19,808 bases of DNA, taken from Nitrospirota bacterium (GTDB lineage: Bacteria; Nitrospirota; JACRHJ01). Under the pieces are notes generated by a model, which was not told where the DNA came from, made no database searches, and saw nothing but the letters and a program-made list of their open reading frames with translations. Below are positions 14,373 through 19,808 of the stretch, in pieces; within the stretch, counting starts at the first letter, position 1; the number at the start of each line of letters is the position of its first letter. Both the position numbers and the translations under genes were made by a program. The stretch covers positions 1 to 19,808 of the forward strand of contig JAKAHE010000007.1 in assembly GCA_021815285.1 (NCBI GenBank), given 5' to 3'.

Positions 14373-15190
14373 TATGCCTCCGCCGCGCGGATTGCAATAA
14401 TCTGCTTTATTATCGCGCACATACCGGAGATGTCCACCATGTTCGGCCCGTCGCAGAGGGCCTCGCCGGGGCAGGGATGGACTTCCATGAAAATGCCGTC
14501 CACGCCGACAGCCGCAGCCGCGCGCGCAAGGGGCGCTACAAACTGCCTGTCGCCCGCGCTTTTGTCCCCGCCGCCGCCGGGAAGCTGGACGCTGTGCGTG
14601 GCGTCGAATATCACGGGATATCCGAACTCGCGCATCACGACAAGCGAGCGGAAGTCCACGACAAGGTTGTTATACCCGAAAAACGCGCCGCGCTCGGTAA
14701 GGATTATGTCGCCTGAACCGGCCTCTTTTAGCTTGCTTATTACGTTTTTCATCTCCCATGGGGACATGAATTGGCCCTTCTTCACGTTCACTGGTTTGCC
14801 GGTTCTCGCCGCAGCCTGGAGGATGTCCGTCTGGCGGCAGAGGAACGCCGGTATCTGTAGCGCGTCAAGAACTTCCGCCGCAGGCGCCGCCTGCTCCGGG
14901 AGATGAATATCGGAGATTACAGGAACCTTGAACGTCTCCTTAACCTTTGCGAGAAGCTTCAGGCCATCATTCAAACCGGGGCCGCGGTAGGAGGACGACG
15001 AACTTCTATTCGCCTTGTCGAACGAGCTCTTAAACACCAGCGGCACGCGCAGGTCTGCGGCGGCCTTCACGACCTGCTCGGCGGCGTCCATCAGCTTCGT
15101 TTCGGACTCGATGACGCACGGCCCGGCAATCAAAACGAGCGGATTGCCGCCGCCGATTTTAACATTGCCTATTTTAATTTCGCGTATCAT
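14372..15190 (-). CDS. kdsA: 3-deoxy-8-phosphooctulonate synthase KdsA (metal-dependent type)
   Basis: Condenses phosphoenolpyruvate with arabinose-5-phosphate to Kdo-8-phosphate. 272 aa with KSSFDKANRSS and SYRGPG (substrate binding), CRQTDILQAAARTG and VNVKKGQFMSPWEM. The four metal ligands known from the Aquifex enzyme are conserved at a constant offset: C25 (AGPCVIES), H199 (DATHS), E236 (FMEVHP) and D247 (CDGPN). This is therefore the metal-dependent class; the E. coli type has Asn in place of the Cys. The ATG at 15190 has no adjacent Shine-Dalgarno. AAGGAG lies 34 bases upstream, separated from the start by a palindromic element. The gap to pyrG is 77 bases, the loosest junction in this operon. 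Confidence 0.96.
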   Translation of the reverse strand: MIREIKIGNVKIGGGNPLVLIAGPCVIESETKLMDAAEQVVKAAADLRVPLVFKSSFDKANRSSSSSYRGPGLNDGLKLLAKVKETFKVPVISDIHLPEQAAPAAEVLDALQIPAFLCRQTDILQAAARTGKPVNVKKGQFMSPWEMKNVISKLKEAGSGDIILTERGAFFGYNNLVVDFRSLVVMREFGYPVIFDATHSVQLPGGGGDKSAGDRQFVAPLARAAAAVGVDGIFMEVHPCPGEALCDGPNMVDISGMCAIIKQIIAIRAAEA

Positions 15191-15196
15191 AAAATA

Positions 15197-15224
15197 CAGA
15201 TTCTTCGCTCCGCTCAGAATGAGA
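15197..15224. repeat. Short palindromic repeat in the kdsA leader (copy C)
   Basis: On the - strand the element reads TCTCATTCTGAGC... to ...GAAGAATCTG, with ATTCT and AGAAT able to pair as a 5-bp stem around 11 bases. It resembles the widespread TCATTCTGAGCG/GAAGAATC repeat type and shares the TCATT start with the other repeats in the window. It lies exactly between an AAGGAG motif (15225-15230) and the six bases before the kdsA ATG. Its boundaries are inferred. Confidence 0.6.
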
Positions 15225-15230
15225 CTCCTT
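15225..15230 (-). promoter_or_regulatory. Displaced Shine-Dalgarno of kdsA
   Basis: AAGGAG on the - strand is 34 bases before the kdsA ATG, too far for normal use. Removing the 28-bp repeat between them would leave a six-base spacing. It may work through hairpin folding, or kdsA may rely on coupling instead. Confidence 0.45.
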
Positions 15231-15267
15231 AACCCCTCGCCTTATAGGAGGTTGGAGGGCCTAAGGG

Positions 15268-16914
15268 CTACAGCGACAATTCCTCGGACTGCTGGTGCTT
15301 CAGCGCCGCGCCGATGAACCCCTTGAAGAGCGGGTGCGGGTCGCGCGGGCGGGACTTGAATTCCGGGTGGAACTGGCAGCCCAGGAACCACGGGTGCCCC
15401 GGTATCTCGACAATCTCGACAAGCTCGCCGTCGGGAGACGTGCCGGAAATATTGAGCCCGTGTTTGCAGACCATATCGCGGTATAAATTATTGAACTCGT
15501 ACCTGTGGCGGTGACGCTCCATAATCTCTGATTTCCCGTACATCTCGCGTGCCATCGTGCCGTCTTTTAGCACACAGGGATAGGCGCCGAGGCGCATCGT
15601 GCCGCCCATGTCGGACTGGCTCGTGCGGGTCTGGACTGCCTGCTTCTGGTAGTCGTACCATCTCTCCATGAGGTAGATTATGGGGTCGATTGCGCTGACG
15701 TCGAACTCCGTGCTGTTCGCGCCGGACTTGCCGCAGACGTTCATGGCGAATTCGATTACGGCCACCTGCATCCCAAGGCATATTCCGAAATATGGAACCT
15801 GGCGCTCCCTCGCAAATCTGACTGCGGCGATTTTGCCTCTTATCCCCCTGCTCCCGAACCCGCCGGGCACAAGGACTCCATGCACGTCCATGAGATATTT
15901 CTCAGGCCCGTGAGTCTCTATCTCCTCGGAGTCCACCCATTCGATATTGACACGGCAGTCGTTGGCGACGCCGCCGTGCACCAGCGCCTCGTGCAGGCTC
16001 TTGTAGGACTCCTTAAGCTCCACATACTTGCCGACAAGGGCGATGGTCGTGTTCTTGCGCGGGTTGTTTATGCGCCTTACGACATCCTGCCAGCCGGAGA
16101 GATCCGGCTGTTTTTCAGGGAGTTTCAGGAATTTTATTATCTGGTCGTCAAGCCCTTCCTCGTGGAGGTTGAGCGGCACTTCGTAGATATTGCCGACGTC
16201 CTTTGCCGTTATGACTGCCTCTTTCTCGACGTTCGTGAAGAGCGCAATCTTTTTCTTCATCTCCGCCGGGAGCGGGCGGTCCGTGCGGCAGAGCAGAATG
16301 TTCGGCTGAATGCCTATGGAGAGCATTTCCTTCACGCTGTGCTGCGTCGGTTTAGTCTTGAGCTCGCCCGCAGCGTTGATATACGGCACAAGGGTGAGAT
16401 GGATGTATATGACGTTGGAGGCGCCGATGTCGTACTTGAACTGCCTGATTGCCTCGAGGAACGGCAGGCTTTCTATGTCGCCTATCGTCCCGCCTATCTC
16501 TACAATAACGACGTCTTTTCCGTCGGCGACCTTCTTTATGCTTTCCTTTATCTCGTCTGTCACGTGCGGCACGACCTGCACGGTGCCGCCCAGATAGTCC
16601 CCTCGCCTCTCCTTGCTGATGACGTTGAAGTATATCCTGCCGGAGGTGAAGTTGTTGAGCTGGGACATGGACGTCGAAGTGTAGCGCTCGTAATGGCCGA
16701 GGTCGAGGTCGGTCTCGGCGCCGTCGTCGGTTACGAAAACCTCTCCATGCTGGAACGGGCTCATGGTGCCCGGGTCAACGTTTATGTACGGGTCGAGCTT
16801 TTGATTAGTGACGCTGAGCCCGCGCGCCTCGAGCAGCGCTCCGATGGAGGCCGCCGCAAGTCCTTTTCCAAGCGAGGAAACAACACCGCCGGTAATGAAA
16901 ATGAACTTAGTCAT
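15268..16914 (-). CDS. pyrG: CTP synthase PyrG
   Basis: Makes CTP from UTP, ATP and glutamine; the CTP is the co-substrate of KdsB one gene upstream. 548 aa, full length. The synthetase domain begins MTKFIFITGGVVSSLGKG and contains QKLDPYINVDPGTMSP and EIGGTIGDIES. The class I glutamine amidotransferase domain has the nucleophile C379 (YFGICLGMQ) and the H516/E518 dyad (QFHPEF). The ATG at 16914 overlaps the kdsB stop by ATGA, and GAGGAG lies just upstream. Placement of pyrG among Kdo genes is common in Gram-negatives and is functionally sensible. Regulation by UTP/CTP-sensitive attenuation is not evident, because the gene has no leader of its own. Confidence 0.97.
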   Translation of the reverse strand: MTKFIFITGGVVSSLGKGLAAASIGALLEARGLSVTNQKLDPYINVDPGTMSPFQHGEVFVTDDGAETDLDLGHYERYTSTSMSQLNNFTSGRIYFNVISKERRGDYLGGTVQVVPHVTDEIKESIKKVADGKDVVIVEIGGTIGDIESLPFLEAIRQFKYDIGASNVIYIHLTLVPYINAAGELKTKPTQHSVKEMLSIGIQPNILLCRTDRPLPAEMKKKIALFTNVEKEAVITAKDVGNIYEVPLNLHEEGLDDQIIKFLKLPEKQPDLSGWQDVVRRINNPRKNTTIALVGKYVELKESYKSLHEALVHGGVANDCRVNIEWVDSEEIETHGPEKYLMDVHGVLVPGGFGSRGIRGKIAAVRFARERQVPYFGICLGMQVAVIEFAMNVCGKSGANSTEFDVSAIDPIIYLMERWYDYQKQAVQTRTSQSDMGGTMRLGAYPCVLKDGTMAREMYGKSEIMERHRHRYEFNNLYRDMVCKHGLNISGTSPDGELVEIVEIPGHPWFLGCQFHPEFKSRPRDPHPLFKGFIGAALKHQQSEELSL

Positions 16915-17663
16915 GCTTTCTGCTCCTCGGAAAAAATCTGTCTCATTACGTCCAGGTCTTTAGGCGTGTCAACGCCAAGCGAATTCAGCTCCGTTACCGA
17001 TACCTTTATCTTATACCCGTGTCCGAGCGCCCGCAGCTGTTCCAGCTTCTCCACACGCTCCAGGCCCGTCTGCGGAAGCTTAGTGAACTTGAAGAGGAAG
17101 TCGCGCCTGTAGGCATAAATGCCTATGTGCTTCAAGCATTTTCCGCCGGCGAAAGTCCTCTGCTTCCACTCGTCTCTATGATACGGAATCGGGGCGCGGG
17201 AAAAATACATCGCAAAACCGTTCTCGTCCAGGACTGTCTTTACCTTCGACGGATCAAATATCTCCTCGGCTACGCCAATCGGAGTCGCGGCGGTGGCGAC
17301 GTCGATGGACGGGTCTTCAAGCATCGGAGCGATGGTCTGCTCTATCAGGGCCGGGGGTATCATAGGTTCGTCGCCCTGGACGTTGACGTAAATATCCGCA
17401 ATTATCTTCTCCGCAGCCTCGGCTATACGGTCTGTCCCGGAGGCGCAATCCTGGCTTGTCATAAGCGCTTTCCCTCCGAGTCGCTCCACGGCGTCAACCA
17501 CCCCCTGGTCGTCCGTCGCCACCCAGACTTCGTCTATTCCCCTTGCCATGGACGCGCGCTCGTAGACCCTCCAGACCATCGGTTTCCCGCAGATGTCGAG
17601 CATGGGTTTTCCGGGAAGGCGCGTGGACGCCATGCGGGCGGGAATTATGGCGGCGACTTTCAA
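16911..17663 (-). CDS. kdsB: 3-deoxy-manno-octulosonate cytidylyltransferase KdsB
   Basis: Activates Kdo with CTP to CMP-Kdo for transfer to lipid A. Nucleotidyltransferase motifs are VAAIIPARMASTRLPGKP, VQGDEPMI (metal-binding Asp), YFSRAPIPYHRD and HIGIYAYRRDFL. The start is taken as TTG at 17663: it forms a TTGA overlap with the epimerase stop, has GGAGG four bases upstream, and places KVAAIIPAR at the N-terminus as in the family (250 aa). An in-frame ATG 27 bases upstream (17690) is an alternative but lacks a Shine-Dalgarno and adds nine unconserved residues. Same coupling style as the ATGA and GTGA junctions nearby. Confidence 0.94.
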   Translation of the reverse strand: MKVAAIIPARMASTRLPGKPMLDICGKPMVWRVYERASMARGIDEVWVATDDQGVVDAVERLGGKALMTSQDCASGTDRIAEAAEKIIADIYVNVQGDEPMIPPALIEQTIAPMLEDPSIDVATAATPIGVAEEIFDPSKVKTVLDENGFAMYFSRAPIPYHRDEWKQRTFAGGKCLKHIGIYAYRRDFLFKFTKLPQTGLERVEKLEQLRALGHGYKIKVSVTELNSLGVDTPKDLDVMRQIFSEEQKA

Positions 17664-18616
17664 AGCGCCTCCCTGTTTTCGATATACCATTCTACAAACT
17701 TCGGCACGCCCTCCTCGACCTTAGTCCTGGGATTATACCCGAGCATCTTCTTCGATTTTGCGATGTCGGCATAAGTAACCTCGACATCTCCGGGCTGGTC
17801 GGGAAGCTGTTCTATCTTCGCCTTCTTGCCGAGGCTCTTTTCGATAATCTCGATTAGCCTGCGGAGCTCCGTAGTTTGCGACTCTCCGATATTGAATATC
17901 TCGTAGGCCGCATTGTAATCTATTGCTTTCAGCACACCGTCCGCGATGTCGTCGATATATGTATAATCCCGGCGGGACGAGCCGTCGCCGAACATCGGGA
18001 CGGGCTTTCCCTGGTCTATTAGCCGCGTGAACTTGTGTATGGCCATCTCCGGCCTCTGGCGCGGCCCGTAGACGGTAAAAAACCTGAGGCACGAAATATT
18101 AAGGCCGTAAAGATGATGATACGTGTGGCATATAAGCTCGCAGGCCTTTTTTGTGGCGGCGTAGGGAGATACGGGATTGTCAACGAAATCGGTCTCGGAA
18201 AACGGGACTTTCTTGCTGTTCCCGTAAATCGATGAAGAAGACGCAAATATAAACCCCGGCAGGCCGTTTTCCTTCGCCGCCTCAAGGAGGTTCATCGTCC
18301 CGCGCACGTTCACATCCTCGTACAGGAGCGGATCTATTATGGAAGGCCGGACACCCGCCCGCGCCGCGAGGTGAAATACCCGGTCGAACTTCTCACGCCC
18401 GAAGAGTCCCTTAAGCAGTTCCAGGTCGCGTATGTCGCCTTCGACAAGCTTGCAAGATGGGCTCTTAAGCGCCATTTCGATATTCCTTCTCTTGATTTTC
18501 GGGTCGTAGAAATCGTCGAAGCAGTCTATTACGACGACTTCGTCCCCGCGCGCAAGGAGCTTCTCCGCAACGCTCGACCCTATAAAGCCGGCTCCCCCTG
18601 TTACAAGAATTTTCAT
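17660..18616 (-). CDS. NAD-dependent sugar epimerase, UDP-glucuronate 4-epimerase-like
   Basis: Short-chain dehydrogenase/reductase of the extended type, 318 aa. The NAD-binding Rossmann motif is GGAGFIG (7-13). The catalytic set is Ser127-129 (SSSS), Y152 and K156 (YAATK). HLAARAGVRPSI and RFFTVYGPRQRPEMAIHKF resemble UDP-glucuronate 4-epimerases, which make UDP-galacturonate for LPS core or capsule. UDP-glucose 4-epimerase or a dTDP-sugar dehydratase are less likely. The ATG at 18616 overlaps the rfaE1 stop (ATGA), and its own stop overlaps kdsB (TTGA). The position between heptose and Kdo genes supports a core-oligosaccharide role. Confidence 0.85.
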   Translation of the reverse strand: MKILVTGGAGFIGSSVAEKLLARGDEVVVIDCFDDFYDPKIKRRNIEMALKSPSCKLVEGDIRDLELLKGLFGREKFDRVFHLAARAGVRPSIIDPLLYEDVNVRGTMNLLEAAKENGLPGFIFASSSSIYGNSKKVPFSETDFVDNPVSPYAATKKACELICHTYHHLYGLNISCLRFFTVYGPRQRPEMAIHKFTRLIDQGKPVPMFGDGSSRRDYTYIDDIADGVLKAIDYNAAYEIFNIGESQTTELRRLIEIIEKSLGKKAKIEQLPDQPGDVEVTYADIAKSKKMLGYNPRTKVEEGVPKFVEWYIENREAL

Positions 18617-19599
18617 ATTGTCGATTGCCTTATAGTTTTCTTTAAATTGTCGAGGCCGACCGTGGCCGTTCCAACCTCGCCCACGACTATGCCGGCCGCG
18701 TGGTTGGCTATTACCGCCGCCTCGCGCATGTCCGCGCCGGTGGAAAGGGCCAGCATCAGCACGGCTATGACGGTATCGCCCGCGCCTGTGACGTCGTAAA
18801 CTTCCTTGGCTACGGTAGGGATGTGAGCCGGTTTTCCTCCGTTTTGGAACAGGCTCATGCCATACTCGCCGCGGGTAATCAGAACCGCGTCGCTCTTCAG
18901 CCTCTCGATAAGCTTTTTCCCGGCGGCGGCGAGAGATGCGTCGTCGGTTATCTCGAAACCGGCCGCCTGCGATGCTTCGAGGTTATTGGGCGTTACAACA
19001 CTGACATTTTTATAATAATCGAAGTGCCCGACCTTCGGGTCTACCGCAACGGGTGTTTTCCTGCCGTTTGCCATCCTCACAATCCCGGATACGAGCTTCT
19101 TCGTAACGACGCCCTTTGCGTAGTCCGATATTATAATCCCGGAAAACGAATGGTAATGCGCCTTCAGGTAGCCGAGGATAATGTCCTCCGAGGCGCAGGC
19201 GATGTCGCCCTTGCTCTCGCGGTCGAAACGGACGACCTGCTGGTTATGGGCTATAACCCGCGTCTTGACGGTAGTCGGACGGCAGCTGTCCACGATTATG
19301 CCGTCCGTATTGATATTCTTAAGCCTCAGTTCGTGAATTATCCTGCGGCCCATCTCATCATCGCCGACGGCCCCGCAGATGCTCGCTTTCCCTCCGAGCG
19401 AGATGATGTTGTTGAGCACGTTTGCCGCGCCTCCGAGCATTATGGATTCGTGGTTTATGTCAACCACCGGGACCGGGGCCTCGGGCGAGATTCTGGATAC
19501 CTTGCCCCAGATGAAGCGATCGAGTATGATGTCCCCGACAACGAGGATATGGGCGGATTTAAACTGCTCCAGGCGGCCAAGAAGGATTTTCTTATCCAA
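18613..19599 (-). CDS. rfaE1: D-glycero-beta-D-manno-heptose-7-phosphate kinase RfaE1 (HldE N-terminal domain type)
   Basis: PfkB/ribokinase-family kinase that forms heptose-1,7-bisphosphate on the way to ADP-heptose. Visible motifs are LVVGDIILDRFIWG, SRISPEAPVPVV, LGGAANVLNN, the substrate/ATP region SDYAKGVV, DPK-x6-Y, TPNNLEA, and the ATP-site DVTGAGDT with its catalytic Asp. There is no RfaE2/cytidylyltransferase domain, so this is the monofunctional form. The start is set at TTG (19599), which has GGAG eight bases upstream and gives a family-like N-terminus (LDKKILLGRLEQF, 328 aa). The ATG at 19623 adds eight residues (MCLSGESV) but has no Shine-Dalgarno. Either is possible. The end overlaps the epimerase start. 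Confidence 0.88.
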   Translation of the reverse strand: MDKKILLGRLEQFKSAHILVVGDIILDRFIWGKVSRISPEAPVPVVDINHESIMLGGAANVLNNIISLGGKASICGAVGDDEMGRRIIHELRLKNINTDGIIVDSCRPTTVKTRVIAHNQQVVRFDRESKGDIACASEDIILGYLKAHYHSFSGIIISDYAKGVVTKKLVSGIVRMANGRKTPVAVDPKVGHFDYYKNVSVVTPNNLEASQAAGFEITDDASLAAAGKKLIERLKSDAVLITRGEYGMSLFQNGGKPAHIPTVAKEVYDVTGAGDTVIAVLMLALSTGADMREAAVIANHAAGIVVGEVGTATVGLDNLKKTIRQSTI

Positions 19600-19637
19600 A
19601 ACGCTCTCTCCCGAAAGGCACATAAAAACAGGCTATT

Positions 19638-19808
19638 TTATATTACTTTCCTGTAAACCTCAAGAGTCTTCTGGAGTGTTTTTGCCCAGGTAAAGGTTTC
19701 CGATTTCAGTCTTGCCCTTCTTCCGGCCTCGTTTCGCGCCTTTTCGCAGGCGAGATACTGTAGAATGGCCGCAATTCCCGCCGCATCGTCGGGATTTTTC
19801 AGCACAAA
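19638..19808 (-). CDS. Glycosyltransferase, C-terminal end only (window edge)
   Basis: A frame open from the window edge to a TAA at 19638-19640 encodes 56 residues. It reads VLKNPDDAAGIAAILQYL, then ARNEAGRRARLKSETFTW and AKTLQKTLEVYRKVI before the stop. This is the usual tail of GT-B glycosyltransferases (GT4 group): a helix after the D-x-A nucleotide-sugar site, the F-x-W segment and a final amphipathic helix ending in YR. It lies just upstream of rfaE1 in the same direction, so an LPS-core or surface-polysaccharide glycosyltransferase is likely. The specificity cannot be judged from this fragment. Confidence 0.75.
   Translation of the reverse strand, partial: FVLKNPDDAAGIAAILQYLACEKARNEAGRRARLKSETFTWAKTLQKTLEVYRKVI

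Noticed and set aside
15880..17112. Long open frame on the + strand opposite pyrG and kdsB
   Set aside because: It is antisense to two highly conserved enzymes, and its translation has no recognisable motif. Codon bias of the real genes explains it.

Overview
This window looks like part of the chromosome of a Gram-negative bacterium. It carries a nearly complete pathway for CMP-Kdo and heptose, which are LPS inner-core sugars. It also carries phosphatidylglycerol and acyl-phosphate lipid genes, a lipoprotein, and three genes of the futalosine route to menaquinone. That combination, the separate (unfused) rfaE1, the metal-dependent type of KdsA, and several families of short palindromic repeats fit an anaerobic Desulfobacterota- or Nitrospirota-like lineage. 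This placement is an inference; there is no rRNA or other marker here.

Layout. Bases 1-4516 (+ strand) hold a tRNA-modification block: miaB (5' end cut by the window edge), mtaB overlapping it by ATGA, and a PP-loop thiolase-like protein with an NFACT-R-like C-terminus. A small lipoprotein with a near-perfect Shine-Dalgarno follows. Bases 4517-4749 are a convergent intergenic region with hairpins. Everything from 4750 to 19808 is on the - strand and is described here in transcription order (right to left). First comes an envelope-sugar operon: the end of a glycosyltransferase, rfaE1, a UDP-glucuronate 4-epimerase-like gene, kdsB, pyrG, kdsA, kdsD and kdsC. Next is a 440-bp gene-free gap holding a likely terminator, a candidate promoter and a palindromic repeat. 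After it come pgsA, plsY, a TPR/zinc-ribbon membrane protein, a DUF4388-TM-pseudopilin-like fusion, and finally mqnX, mqnE and mqnC.

How the genes work together. KdsD, KdsA, KdsC and KdsB make CMP-Kdo from ribulose-5-phosphate, and PyrG supplies the CTP used by KdsB. RfaE1 makes heptose-1,7-bisphosphate for the heptose part of the core. The epimerase probably supplies UDP-galacturonate. PgsA and PlsY belong to phospholipid synthesis. MqnE, MqnX and MqnC are consecutive or near-consecutive steps of futalosine menaquinone synthesis. Many - strand junctions are 4-base stop/start overlaps (ATGA, GTGA, TTGA), which indicates tight translational coupling and reveals several non-ATG starts.

The most unusual items are four copies of GTCATT/TCATT-ended palindromic elements. 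One is inserted in frame inside mtaB and one appears to sit between the Shine-Dalgarno and the start codon of kdsA. The two-gene cassette of uncharacterised membrane proteins (TPR/zinc ribbon plus DUF4388-pseudopilin fusion) is also notable.
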